From assembly GCA_028023455.1 (NCBI GenBank), contig JAQFVV010012667.1:852501-916500 (forward strand): DNA of 64,000 nucleotides, written 5' to 3'. The stretch is from Epiperipatus broadwayi (Eukaryota; Onychophora; Udeonychophora; Euonychophora; Peripatidae). Position 1 is the stretch's first letter, and each line of letters opens with the position of its first letter. The notes under the pieces were generated by a model that was not told where the DNA came from, did not search any database, and saw only the letters and a list, made by a program, of their open reading frames with translations. The position numbers were made by a program, and so were the translations under genes. Shown one piece after another: positions 1 through 13,166 of the stretch.

Positions 1-1990
1 ACATTCACGGGTGATTTATAATTTGTAGCTAAATTAATTCATAGATCCATTTGTGATGTTTTGCTAATTTTGCTCGTAAACTCTCAATCTATAATCCTTT
101 ATTAATACTTCTGTAATTCTAAATATATGTTACTTTCACGCTTAATTTATATTTATATAACTTTATGCGTATCAATTAAATGTATACAATTTATTTTGTT
201 TAATATATATATATATATTATTTTTTCTAATATGTCGGTATCAATCAATCTCGCGACTGTAATTAAATTCATTAGTAAAATTATATTCATTTGTTTATTT
301 AAAATAGAAATCATTCGCCAGGTTGGTTAAAAGTATTTTATCGTGGATGCTTATTTTATTTTGTTGTTTAGTTGCCCTTATAAAAGATTGCAACACTTAA
401 TATAAAATTCTACCTTTTCTTACCACTGCCTGAAGGGCTAATTCTTTATTTAATACGTATATGGGAATCCAATTCAAATATAAATTTTATTAGCTTAATA
501 ATATAAATAAAAGTTATTATTCATTATGATTTGTTAAATGACTCAGAATTTAAAACAGATTATTGCGCAAGAGGTTAGACCCTTTCCAAACTTTAAGTAA
601 TAATATAAAATTATATAAACGTTGCTGGCATACATTTTCTTTTATTCTGATATTTTATCTTTCCATTTCTTGATTGCTTTGTCATTGGGGCATCGGAAGT
701 ATGAAGCTCCCATCCTAATTTTCAAAATCATTCGTTCAGAGACACTACTCTCTGTGGAATGTAAGGTTTATGAGGATTATGTGCTGCAGATGGGAGTACA
801 TAATGTTCTGAGGTCTCAAACTCAGCCTCTCCTTCGATATCGCTCCATCAGAAAGCGTGGACATATAAAATCTAAGTTCATCTCAAATATTCTTTTAAAT
901 GATAAAATATCCAATCGCCATGAGGCCTTATTCCGTTATTGTATGCTAGTACCATTAATTTGCTCTTGAATTTGATCATCCGTCCATCTAAACCTTTAGT
1001 AAGTCGCAATGATATGTTAAAGATAATGATTCATTTCGTAAAAATACATTTAGTTCATTGAGTTAAGATGCTTTCTTTTAAAAACCGTTATCGATTCCTA
1101 TAGACATAAATCTAATTTATATTAATGATTGCATAACTTACTTTCGCAAATAAAGCGTATTGTTTGTTTCTTATTTCTAAAAGACGTCTTTTCCAAACAA
1201 TGCGAATAAAAGTATAAATAATGGTTCTCCTAAGAAATACATGATTGAAATCATATATCTTGCCTGTTATCAAATAAATCATTTACTGCTAAAACTGTCA
1301 CGATCTTTTATATTTAATTTCGGCATCCACAACGCTCCGTAGCAAAAGTTTTCTTTAATTAGCTTATTATCTCCGCATAAGTTATAAAACATTATAAAAT
1401 TGTATCTGTAAAATTATATTTATTAAATGAGTGATAGAGGGGATTTTATACAACAAATTCCCAAGTCTTGTAAATAAATAATATTGTCCCAAGCGTGAAA
1501 CTATTTGGTAAAATATATATAAGTTTCCTAAATCTTTTGTAATATATATATATGCGTTTGTTTAATATTTAAGAAATATATCTATTTCATGTAAATCCTG
1601 GTTTGTCGTTCAATTATTAGTTTCAAGTTAATATTTAGAACTATTTTCTTTAGCTAAGAGCTTAGCATTAATAAATAACTATAATAATGTAATAACTGGG
1701 CTACTCCGACCTCGATCATCATCATCAGTCTGATCTTATGCTCTACCACTTTGCTTTGCTTCTGGGCACGAATTTAAAATAATTGTACTGTGTCATCAGA
1801 ATTGTTGTTCATTGGGTCAGAGATTCGAAGAATAGGCAAATAGGTTAGAATTGAGGACTGCTCTAGACCTGTGTATCTCGAGCATGATCGGATTTGAGGT
1901 ACTTTTGCTTAGGATTTGAATCTTGTTAAGTGAGCATACTATTTTGACTGGTACAATATATATATATATATATATTAAATCTAATGTAAT
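1..1990. other. AT-rich DNA without an assignable gene
   Basis: I see no conserved domain or paired splice signals here. The richest part is 622-969 (+), an open frame of 115 codons with somewhat higher GC than its surroundings. Its product has a hydrophobic start and a basic middle, but I recognise no motif and both flanks are ordinary AT-rich DNA. It could be a piece of an exon, a UTR or a decayed repeat. Lengths of open frame like this do occur by chance. Confidence 0.5.
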
Positions 1991-1993
1991 TAT

Positions 1994-2398
1994 AAGGAAC
2001 TTGAACTCAGGCTTCCAAACTTTCCACAGCTTTCCAATCCCTGTTTATACAACTGACACACTTGACCACATATATGTGAAAAACATCAGTGGTCTTCAAT
2101 ATATATATTTCATGCTGCACTCATCATGAAATATGTATATTAAAGATCATGTATGTGGTCGTTTGGTTTAGTTATATTTAAATGTTACATATTCAGCCTG
2201 TATTCTGCCCACCCCCTTTTGTATAATTAAACGGACATATTAAGGTTCTATGTGTGAAGTGTCAGATTGATTTAATGTCAACCTGGGTATGACAATAATA
2301 TTATGCTTCAATAAGAACTTTGAGCATTTCATCTTTAGATTTTCAATTATATGGATAGCTGAAGAGCTGGAGAGAAGCTTGTCCATTAAAGTTTGAAG

Positions 2399-2430
<32 letters not shown>

Positions 2431-2640
2431 ACTATAATGGACATAGTCCAGATCACCATCCCATATATATATATATATATATATGGGATGGTGATCTGGA
2501 CTAACTGATGAGTGGTGGTTCAGCATCAAGTATGTGTATTTGGGATCATTGATCTTTTTCACATATATGTAGTGATGCATATCAGTTGTAGAAAATATGG
2601 ATTTCTGGGGGTTTGAAAGTCTGAGTTCAAATCCGCTCTA
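1994..2640. repeat. Foldback repeat, family FB-A, copy 1
   Basis: The two ends are long imperfect inverted repeats. The left end reads 'cttgaactcaggcttccaaac' style sequence and the right end 'gtttgaaagtctgagttc'. The inner arms carry 'cacatatatgtg' and the 'tgatgagtggtggttcagca' motif that recurs in the other copies. The middle holds two tight hairpins with TA loops: 2390-2433, and 2445-2501, where 18-bp perfect arms flank (TA)n. No coding potential is evident. The repeat lies against a TA run on the left (about 1957-1976), which fits insertion at TA. I infer a non-autonomous foldback or MITE-like element. The same family recurs at 10.2, 36.2 and 45.4 kb. Confidence 0.75.
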
Positions 2641-3789
2641 TATATAAAAATAAAAAACTTAATTGCAGACATTTTTAATAACATTTGTTCCCAAACCTTT
2701 TGTCTGCAGCTAATTATTAATAAACTTAGTGATCTCAAGTACAGGAGCAAAAAGCAGAAGCAAAGAATAAAATCCATTAAAGATGTATTTTGTAAAAACT
2801 ATATGAACTAATCAATGGTCAAAAATATATTTGCAAGTGCCATCTTCTGATTTTTATTTTATTTTTCAACACTTAATGCACTAAACTTTTATTTTTGAAA
2901 AATTTTAATATTGTAACTAATTGTAGATATTTATTCTGTACTATCCTTAGTCACACATTCCCTATGAAAGCAGTTATGTCATTGTGATAAACTTTATAAT
3001 ATAAATGGGATTATTAATTTTTTGTAAAACTGTATCAAATTACCCCCAAAATATTATTTAGGAATTAAAGACTATAGGCACTAAATAATATGCTAAAATT
3101 CACTACTAGCAGATAATATGAGGCTATAAAAATATTACCCTTATTTTCAATATCATAATTAAAATATTCACATTTTTTTAATATATGCATTAAAATCTTC
3201 CAAAAACAAAATAAAAACAATATTATTTTTTCCATCTAATAGAAAGTAAAACATTTTTAACCATATGAAATTTGTACTGGAACATAAGCTGCAATTACAT
3301 AATAGTAAATTCATTGGGCAAACTATGTAAGATATACAAAAAATGTGTGCCCATCTAATCTACCTTATGGACTAAACTTCTTTTTGCTGCAATATTTTTT
3401 ATTACAAGCAGTATTTTATGCTCAGACACTAAACAGGTTACACTAAACATTGTTTTATTTATGAAAATTAATATATTTTCAATAATATTAATACAATAAA
3501 ATATTTGTTATTATTTAATAAACCTGAAATTCATGGCAGATTAGATAAATTTTTAAAAAAAAATCACTTTTAGTCTATTTTTTTAATCCCTCACCATTTT
3601 CACATCTAGAAAAGATATAAAAATGAACCCTCTTTCAAAGTTTGCCTACTATTTTATATTATTAAACCACACTTTTGGATTAAAATAATTATTATAATAT
3701 TAATTGAAAGAACTATATTACCATAAATACTGTCATAATGGAAGTCCAAATTGATTATACCTTGCAATAGTTTATAAAATCTGTATTTA

Positions 3790-3791
<2 letters not shown>

Positions 3792-3834
<43 letters not shown>
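3792..3834. repeat. (TA)n microsatellite
   Basis: About 43 bp of uninterrupted TA. It is followed by a short unique stretch and a second TA run, which leads into a TA-cored hairpin. Confidence 0.95.
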
Positions 3835-3838
<4 letters not shown>

Positions 3839-3864
3839 CGGTCAGATGTATATATATATATATA

Positions 3865-3874
3865 TGTCAAGTTA

Positions 3875-3911
<37 letters not shown>

Positions 3912-3921
3912 TAACTTGACA
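3865..3921. repeat. Hairpin with a (TA)n loop
   Basis: Perfect 14-bp inverted arms, 'tgtcaagttaaaca' at 3865-3878 and its complement at 3908-3921, flank a run of about 29 bp of TA. Because TA is self-complementary, the whole 57 bp can fold as one continuous helix. Confidence 0.9.
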
Positions 3922-4726
3922 ATTAATAAAAGAACTGCATTTAATCATAGACTTTATAATTCTAAATTTTAATATTAGGATAGACCCACAAACAGATACC
4001 TGGAGTGTTGATTAATTGAAGAAGGTAAACTATGTTGCAGTAATATGTTAATCCAAATTTATTTTGATCATTTTGAATTTATGTGAAATTTATTTATCCA
4101 TGATCATGCAATTTATTTTACATTTATAATATTTGAGAAAAAAATCACCAATTCTTGTTTGGTGACGAGGTAGAGAACAATTACCAACTATATATTTAAA
4201 AAAAACAATTACCTTTCTGTACATATATAAATTGTGCATGGATATAGATTTAAAAGAATATGCTTAACATTTTTTTATAGATTTATTGCATTTCTGAGCA
4301 ATGTTTAATATCTATATCCCTTTTATTTTTATGTAGAGTATCTATATTTAAATTCCATGTCTTTAAAGAGAAATATAAAATTTGTAAATGATGTTAAATC
4401 ATTTTAATATAAATTAAGCACAACATAAATATATTAAAACAGAGCCTGATATTGCTTTCAGTGTTTAATTAGTTGTTGAGCAGTTAATATGAATTTCAAA
4501 CAACTAATTCCTTTTATTTTATACATTTTTTTTCCAAATAAATTATTTTTATTTCCCTTGTGTATCGTTCTACTTTAATTTTAATTCATATTTATTTTTT
4601 AATTCAAATTTTAATTCTTCCTCTTTACCAATATTTATCCTTTAAAAACTTATTAGTATCAATAAAATTTATTCAACAATTTTATTCACTAAAATTATCT
4701 TATTCAAATATAAACATCATACTTTT

Positions 4727-4812
4727 GGTGGTCGAGTGGTTAGCATAGTTGCCTTACAAGCAGTTGTCCCGGGGTTCGCTTTCCAGCCGACGCTTTGACA
4801 CATAAAAAAAAA
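4727..4812 (+). mobile_element. tRNA-derived SINE, copy 1
   Basis: The head resembles a tRNA. It has an A-box-like 'tggtcgagtgg', a B-box-like 'gggttcgctttcc', then 'gccgacgctttgacacat' and a poly(A) tail. Near-identical tail sequence occurs in the three other copies. A probable target-site duplication flanks it: 'tcatactttt' at 4717-4726 and 'tcatattttt' at 4815-4824, one mismatch in ten. It should be transcribed by RNA polymerase III and mobilised by a LINE. I do not call it a functional tRNA gene because the cloverleaf is not intact and it ends in the SINE tail. Confidence 0.85.
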
Positions 4813-4824
4813 CTTCATATTTTT

Positions 4825-7800
4825 ATTATTATTCATTTAAATGTAATAAATCTAAAATAAGTATTTAATAAAGTATTTTATAACATTGTATATAAATATG
4901 TGCTACATTCAAATTGTTATGAATTTGCTGAAAAGAAAAAATCACATCTAGGTAGTCATATGTTGTATTATTGTCATCAACTCATGTATTAATGATTTTT
5001 TGAAAATAATCCATATCGTCAGATCATCACTTTAAAGTCAGTCGTCATGAATCTGTAAATTACTGTTTCAGTTTTTATACTAAACAGTCACTGATTAGGT
5101 CCAAAAGAAAAATAGTATTCTAATTATTATTGTCTACATTAGCAAGTGTATTATTATAAGAGTAATTTATTTGAAAAAAATATAAAATTTGAAGTTTTTT
5201 AAAACTATTTAACAATTCTGCTAGATGATGAAATAATTCAACATATTAATACAAATATAATACACCACAAACTTTCTGAGAAACATTCATATTTAAATTT
5301 CAAAACTTACTAATGTTACTTTATATTTATAGTATTTTTTTTAAACAACAATTTAGACTTAAAAATATTTTTTTGATTTAAAACAAATTTGCATAATATG
5401 TTTTTTATCGTGAATTTTTTTTTTGCTTCCAGAATATACATTAATACTATATTTATTTTATTTTCATTTGTTCTTTCAAGTTTTGGGTATTGCTTTTTTC
5501 TTCTAAATATCCTTCAATAGAACTTCATAACATCAATAAATATGTTAACTGACATCTGAATTCAAATAAGTTTTTATACAAATCAAATACAAATTCCATG
5601 TAATATAATTAAATGACAGGTAATCTTACAAAATTCAATATCTCAATACTAAACATATACAATAAATATTAGCTATAGCAAGCTTAGGGTCTATGTGAGT
5701 TAATTGAATATATTAGCTATAGCTAGTAATTGTTTTATATATTTAGTAGTGATATGTCAAATCTTATAATTTTAACTCTAGGTTTGTTATATTTATGCAT
5801 TTTTATTTATAAAATAATAATCTTAAAATGAAATCAAAATCATTATAATGAACTTGCAAATAGTATTCTGTCATATGAGTACAGTCAGTGATTCAATTAA
5901 ATCTGACTGAAAATTATTTTAATAAACATTTAAATGAGGCTCTTGGATTGATCTTTTTTAATTTTATTAGTAGCATGTATTGGTGTAAGAGAGTGATATT
6001 TACAAATCTATTTAAATAACTCTAGCACGTCTAATTTATAAAGAACAATTATAGATTGAGCATTTGAATATTTATTGATATCCTTAATCATAAAGCATAT
6101 ACGTAAAATTATGTTTATTAGCTGCTAGAATCTTATCAATTTTTTTGATGTTATCTTTTTTTTAATCTGCAACATTACAATTTTTCCCCTGTATTATTTA
6201 ATCTATTTTACTTTTATTTTCTTTCTTTTTTTGAAAATTTATATATTGTTTTTATTCCTTATTTATGAGTCATTCATAAATAAATAATTCTTATTTAATA
6301 TATTATTTGTATATACTTTAAACACTTTAACAGCAATTTCACTTTGTTTAGAAAATTAAACTTAAATTGTTTTTTTAATATTGTTACCAAGCCACTTTTT
6401 ATCATTAGTTCAATTCACTTTTACAAAACAAACAACGAAAATACTAACAAAGAAAGACAAATTAATCAGATAAACAGACTGCTGTTTCAAATGAATAAGC
6501 AGAAGGGATAAACAAGAAAATAGCAAAAAATTATAATCTCCAAAATTACATAAAACATGGACTTAAAAAGAAAATGATAAATTGATAAGTATATCTGCAA
6601 GTAAAATGTTATTACGTACAAGTATACTCTTTATCATTATTATTTTAACTACTTTTATTTCCTAATATATTTAAAAAAAAACAATATCATTGTTAACTTC
6701 TTTTCTGGAATCATTTTAAAATATGTACATTTATTGACTCAGTGTTTTTCAAGGAACTATAACTATGTATTTAATTAAAATGCCTCTTTTCACTCGGAGA
6801 TTAATAGTATATGTATTTATTTTTACTTTATATTATTAATGATATATGGTCCTAGAATTGATTCCAGTGCTAGCACTTCTCAAACTCAAACTTCTTATGA
6901 ATTCTCGAGCAATAAAGCCATAAGATGATGATGATAATTAGTATTATTGTTTATTGGTCCATATTAAAATTATTTACGTATATTTAAAACATAAATCTCT
7001 CATTATCAAAAGTAATGAATGTAAATAATAAATGATATATATATATATGTGTGTGTGTGTGTTTGAGTGTGTGATAGAGTAGCAATTATTAAGCAAGTGG
7101 CATGTTTATTAAAATTTAAAACAGCATTCGGCTATTAACTTTTTACCTAAAGATAAACAAAATATATTATAATATTTAAAATTTACATTTCAACATATAT
7201 ATGAAATTGATCTGAACTGATGAAATCTTCATGTGAGAAAACTGACTATGGTTGATGTGATATAGTATCTTTTAATGTTAGTTCCAAACACTGGGATTTG
7301 AGATGGCATTACGTCATGTAAGTTTTATATGTTTCTAAGATGAACACCTTTAAATAGTTTACCTGCAATCAATAAGCCTCTCCAATGACCTTCTAAAAAA
7401 AAGTAAAGGAAAAGGTAGAAACCATTTCTCAGAATTGGTGTTTGTTTTTACTTTATCATTTATTGTCCCAATATGGGATAAAGATCTTTAAGTTATTTTA
7501 ATTTTTTATGTACAGTATCTTTTTATTTTATTAATTCATCTTACCCATTTTTTTCTACCTTAATATGTATTGGAAACCAGTAAAAGGAATTAATTATTTT
7601 ATCGTTTTTAGAAATATTTTTTGTTCAGTTACATTTCATTTTTTTTAGTTCTTTAAATTATTTTATCAAAAAAAGTTTAATTGTCACATGCACATATTTG
7701 TTTTCATTATTTTCTAGTTAATTCTATCATACATCCCTCTATATTTTGCTGCATGGTTGCTTTTTATTAAACTGTAAATGGCTTAGATCAATAACTAACC

Positions 7801-10201
7801 ATTGATAAAATATTTATTAAAAACCTTTCATGCAAATAAACATGCCAAATGTTTGGAATGTTAATACAGATATGTTTAGATACTATTGTCATATTGTAAA
7901 TAACAGACGATGACAATTTAGTTCAAAAATTTATTTGAATAAAAATTAGAATTTCTAGATAATTTAGTTAATTTTATTTCAGTTTTAAAGACTTTTCAAT
8001 AATGCTTACATATAGTATTTAACCTATAGAGTTCTATTTAAATAAAGGTACTTCATCTTTATTACAATTCAGTTTGCATATATAAGATTGTATAGAACTT
8101 TATTGCAAAGATATTACTAATGCATTTTTCTGTTATGTTGTAATCTAGAATTATCCTTGGACATGGTTTAACTTTATTTTTTTTAAATTTCTAGAAAAAT
8201 TCCCAGTTAACCAATCCTTAAAAAATCTATCTATGCATTTAAATATTAGTATTAATAATTAAATAGGTACCTAGGTATTTTTTAAGCTAGAGAAAAGTAC
8301 AAAGAATGAAAACTTTTAATACTCATCTTTCATTCTAGGCTATGAATGGGCAATTTACTTTTTTTGTACTTATGTACTTACATAATTATATATGAAAATA
8401 AAAATTTCCATAGGTAACACATATAAAAGATATATTATCTGGGTTCATCTCTCTGTATTCTACCAAAATTTTAGCTGGATAACATTTGCTATCACCTGGA
8501 TAAGGAATATCTTTTTTGTTAAACAAAACATATTATAAAGCTGCTTCAAGCAGTAGCACATCAAACAAATGGTAATGAAAAGTATGATTTTTATTGGTTT
8601 TTTTTTTTAAATATTTACTTTCTACCAATAATCTCTCAAAGAGAGACAGGCTTGTCTTAAATAAATAAAATCACTATTTCCAGAAAACAAGGGAAACAAC
8701 ATTGGTATGAATCAGTAATGATTCATACATACAGCAATAAAATCTAGCTATACTAAATACCAATAGTTATGTAGAAATCATATTATTTATTTAAAAAAAA
8801 ACATCAAAAGCTATTATTTATTTTGAAAAAAAAACATCAAGTTATAATATAAACCAAAATATTTCTCAGACAAAATCATTTAGTTTTTCCAGACTCCAAG
8901 AACTATCAAAAAAAAAAAACAACAACATTAAACTATACTTGCCATCACCTGTAAGGTGATTTGTATACAATCTATAATATTATTTTTTAAATTATACATA
9001 AAAATTTGATATATTTATATTCTACATTAAAAAAATTAATACTTCTGCAATGTCCAATTTGCTTACAAATATTTCAATCAATAAAACTTTAAATATAATA
9101 TGTATTATTATTACATTCTATTGGAACATATTGCCATTTTTGTTAAATATTGCTGTTTAAACACATATTTCATGCTTAAGGAGTGACATTTTAAATTAAT
9201 GTTCAGTACTTAAATTGATTCTATTCTCTCAGGAATACCTGCTAATTTGTTTATGCAAAGTATACTTTTGGATTAGATACTTAAATAATATTTTTCTTAT
9301 CAAGAATCATTGTAAATATGAGGTGTATATTGTTTCTTTGATATCAACTGTATCCATTCTCAAATTAATACCACAATGGAAACATATGCTTATGTAGAAC
9401 ATTTTTCATTGAGTTTGATTGTAGTTATGAACTGTTACGAAGAGCATTTGACTAAATCACAGCTAGCATTGACCAGATAGTGGGGTTTCTTATACAACTG
9501 TTGCAAAGCCTTTTAGTTTAATTTACAAATTAGACTCTAAAACTAATTTCAAATTTGTCATGCTACATGATTAAAAAAATATTTTTATTCAATAGCAAAT
9601 CAGATATAAATCAGAAGTGGAAAAGCTAGTTTTATATGATAATCTGGACTTAAAACTATGAGATTTTTTACATCATGATTTTATGGAAAATGTATATAAG
9701 ATGTATTAATCAAAAAGGATATTAATTTTAAATGCATATTATTGTTTACTAATATTCATCTCTAACTTGCAATCCATTTCTGAGTTTTTGTTGAAAAAAA
9801 AACTATCTGTTCAAAAAATATATATATACAAAAAAAAAAGTTTCAAATTCAGTTTGTAATTTGCTAATGTTGTGCCTCTCACTTCTGATTAATTTCTGAG
9901 CTTCATTGGATAAAGATATTTTCTTAATCATATGATTATCAATTCAAAATTGGAAATTTAATAATCATTTAAAGTAAAGATATTGTATTGTTTCTGATAC
10001 CACATAAGTAAATTTCATTACTAGAACAATATTCAATTTGATCCATCTAAAATCTCAACAACAATATACATGGATGGATTTAGCTATATGTTTACATATA
10101 TTTGTGTAGTTACAAATGTTGTAAACTACAAATTTTTTGCTTATGATTATTTATAATAAAATAACACAATATATGTTACAGATGAAAGATATTCAGCATT
10201 A
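4825..10201. other. Long AT-rich stretch, no gene seen
   Basis: Poly(A/T) tracts, a short TA/TG microsatellite near 7036-7063 and scattered short open frames. I found no conserved protein motif, convincing exon or clear repeat boundary in either strand. A GC-richer patch at about 6850-6915 contains 'gattccagtgctagca' and could be a worn tRNA-like fragment, but the resemblance is too weak to annotate. Confidence 0.5.
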
Positions 10202-10507
10202 TATATAGGGGATTTGAATCCAGATTTTAAGCTTCTTTCAGCTATCCACTCTATGTCAAACTACTGATACACATGACCACACACATATAAAAAAATATAT
10301 GATCTCCAATATATGTATTTTGTCCTGAACCATCACTCATCAATTGGTCCATATCATCTCCCACACACATATATAATCAGTGCCTGAAATACATATATTA
10401 GAGATCATTTATTTTTTACACATGCATGTAATCATGTGTACCATTGCATTGAGATAGAGTAAAAAGCTGAAGGGAAATTGAATGTCTGTATTCAAATCTC
10501 CTATAAT
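10202..10507. repeat. Foldback repeat, family FB-A, short-form copy 2
   Basis: An imperfect palindrome of about 300 bp. The left arm starts 'gggatttgaatcc' and the right arm ends 'attcaaatctcc'. Inner arms carry 'gatctccaatatatg' and 'tattagagatcat'. Family motifs 'actcatcaattggtcc' and 'cacatgaccacacaca' are present. It lacks the long middle of copies 1, 3 and 4. It stops about 50 bp before the LTR element. No coding content. Confidence 0.75.
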
Positions 10508-10558
10508 TACAATTAAACTCCGAGTAAATGAAGTATGCCTGTATTTCATATATATATA

Positions 10559-12641
10559 TTATAATGATCGAGAACAAAGTGAAGATCAAATCTAACCACA
10601 AACTACGATATCTGCTCTATGGGGCGCCATCTAGGCATTTAAACCTAGAAAAATTTATAGAGTAGGCAGATACGCGCTGTTAAGATTCCACTTTATTTAA
10701 ATATTCTAGATTGTTAGCCCAAGTCACTAACTCAGTGGAGACGCAGAGATAAAAATCTATATCTTAATTTATATCTTAAATATAAATGAATAAAAGCCAC
10801 TGCTAGAAATTAACACATAAAAATATTTATTTACGCACATATAAAATAACATTTAAATTTTGAGGAATAAATTCAACATTTTAGATTTTTCTATTAATCT
10901 TTAGTTTTACATTTAAGTAAATTACAACCATGAGTTTAATATTTATTTAGTGAGTCGAGTATGAATAGACTACATAGATCTGCATTTGAAAAGAAAATAT
11001 TCTTCCCTGATTTAACCTTAGGCAACAAATTTCGCAATCAAACCGGTGCCAATCCATCTGCTACCTTTATGTATTCAATGTAGCATGAAAATACGACAAC
11101 ACAACATACTATACTGTCAGGAATGTACATCTGATCAGTAAGTAGAATTAGAGAAGACATTGTCTCTCCACCAACAGGAATGTTACATCTGTTGGGGAGT
11201 AGAACAATAAACATAAAACTCCATAGGAATGGACTGCGGTCTTTGCCATCTTACAAACCCATCCATAGGCAAACAGAAGGTGTGTGGCATATATATATAT
11301 ATATATATATATAATCCTGCCCGCAGTGGATCTCATACTACATCTACAATTACACAAATATATCCCAGCCATTGAACCAATTCAACTACGAAATGAATAA
11401 CCTAAGATTACTCTCTCTTAATATAACTTTACAAAACTATATAGCCATTCACGCCTGACTTAAATTTAACATTTAAATACGTTCGCACAGATTATTTTTA
11501 TACAATTTGTTTTATAATGTCGAATATAGATCGGCTGCACAGATTCCATGGTCAAAAACATTCCAAATTAAACACAACCGATCAAAATACAAAGTCAATC
11601 GATAATGTCAATTGCTGAGGGAATACAGGAGACCATTTGGTGTTCATCATAAGACACCGCAGTGGCATCGTTGACCTATATATTCTAATCGACTGTGAAA
11701 ACCACAACATAATCAACTGCTAATGAATCTCTGCAATGTCTATACCCAACTTAAATGTAATGCATTTAATAATTTCTACAATAAATATTACTACAAATAA
11801 AAATAATAAAATGGAAATAATTTTAGCAAAACTTAACTATATAAATTTAAACAATCAATTATTAATTTGAAAATCAAATAAGAGTTCATTTTAAAATTTA
11901 AATTAGCCGAATCTTTAAAAAAAAAAACATTGACGAAACTTCTTAATTACTTTTTTGTTGTTGTTGTTAATTTGTAAAGTTCATAGCTCACGGTAGAAGA
12001 GTCCAGGTTTCTGCTTTTAATTTCCGTGATGCCTCCATTGGAAGATAATGTTCTGGAGATGGCAATAGCTGGTTCAAGGTATCACAGTCTTTTCATTTTT
12101 TTTTAAATAGAGAGTGTGGTATGTGCATCCTACCACATCTCTCAAACACAAAACGCTGGAACTCTTTAGAAAAAACTGTATTTCCCTTTTTATATTATCC
12201 ACACGGATTCAATCAACAAAACATCACTAATCCATCACTTTCATTAGGGTCTGAGCCAAGGCTTAGGGCTTTCATTGGTCAAGCTAATTTCTCTTTATTT
12301 TCTTATCTATCTTTCATCAGATCATTTTAATTATACAAGAGCCCAAAGCTAGCTTGCTTTTCAAACAATTTATAAACAATCATTTCCATTTACAGATTAC
12401 AAGAATTAATTAATACCTGTTTTTATTTTTAAATCTTGTACTTTTTTTTTTATAAAAAAGTACGTTCAAATACTTATTTATTTGTTTTTTAAAAAAAAAT
12501 ATTTTTAAAGTTTGGCATCTGTGCGAATGTATATACGTTTAACAAACATTTTAATTTTAGTGTTTAGTTTTTTACTTTTATTTGCGAACTTTTAAGTTTT
12601 TATTTTAAATTAATGTAACGACATATTTATATATTGTTACA
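10559..12641 (-). repeat. 3' LTR of the minus-strand LTR element
   Basis: About 2083 bp, matching 13167-15231 nearly end to end. It holds a (TA)n run at about 11289-11313 where the partner LTR has only a short TA run, so the array expanded or contracted after insertion. Open frames at 11148-11372 (-) and 12121-12330 (+) lie inside it and show no known domain. The sequence just 5' of it on the minus strand has only a weak polypurine tract ('tgaggaag'). Confidence 0.8.
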
Positions 12642-13166
12642 TATCAATAAACTTCCTCAAAAAACAAAAAAAACATTAAAAAAAAAGACCTTACTTAGTG
12701 TTAGTAATTTCATTACACAAATTGATTATATATGAAAATTTCAAAAGGACAAAACTTTTTTTTTAAAAGACAAAACAGTAATTACACACAAATATAATGA
12801 TTAAAAAAAATGTTGACTGTTGATTCCCTATTACCAGCTAAATTTCTGCCCCTCTCTTCCAAGTTTCATTTCTCCTACCTTTAACTATTACTTAGGCAAG
12901 TTGAACAATTAGATTTTAATTTAACAAGACTTTAAAAAAAAAAAGATTTATATTTATTATTACGTTTTATTCCTCGCATTTATTTTTACATATGCGCAAT
13001 TTTTCTTACTGGCAGTAACTTTAAGACAAAATTCCAAGTATAATCTTACGTTAATACAACAAATATATTTATACTAATTTCAGAAAAAATACTACGGGCA
13101 TGATTCACTTTTAAAATTCTCAGGGCACTCATGTTTATTAAAGATCGGCCCCATGTTGGGCACCAG
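12642..13166 (-). other. Internal region of the LTR element
   Basis: 525 bp of AT-rich sequence with poly(A) and poly(T) runs. It has no open frame of note and no protein motif in any frame. It is too short for gag or pol, so the element was non-autonomous when it moved, or it lost its body by an internal deletion. Confidence 0.7.
13149..13165 (-). other. Primer-binding-site-like sequence
   Basis: On the minus strand this reads 'tggtgcccaacatgggg', one or two bases after the 5' LTR end. It begins TGG, as expected for pairing with a tRNA CCA end, and resembles the TGGYGCCCAAC-type primer sites of metazoan LTR retrotransposons. I did not identify the tRNA. Confidence 0.7.

Larger units (their letters stand above)
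2650..4715. other. AT-rich DNA, no gene seen
   Basis: Contains poly(A/T) runs, a long TA array and one hairpin, both listed separately. The short open frames here are low-complexity and have no recognisable domain. Confidence 0.6.

Noticed and set aside
622-969. 115-codon open frame as a gene
   Set aside because: No motif, no splice or promoter context, and the length is possible by chance. Mentioned only within the region entry.
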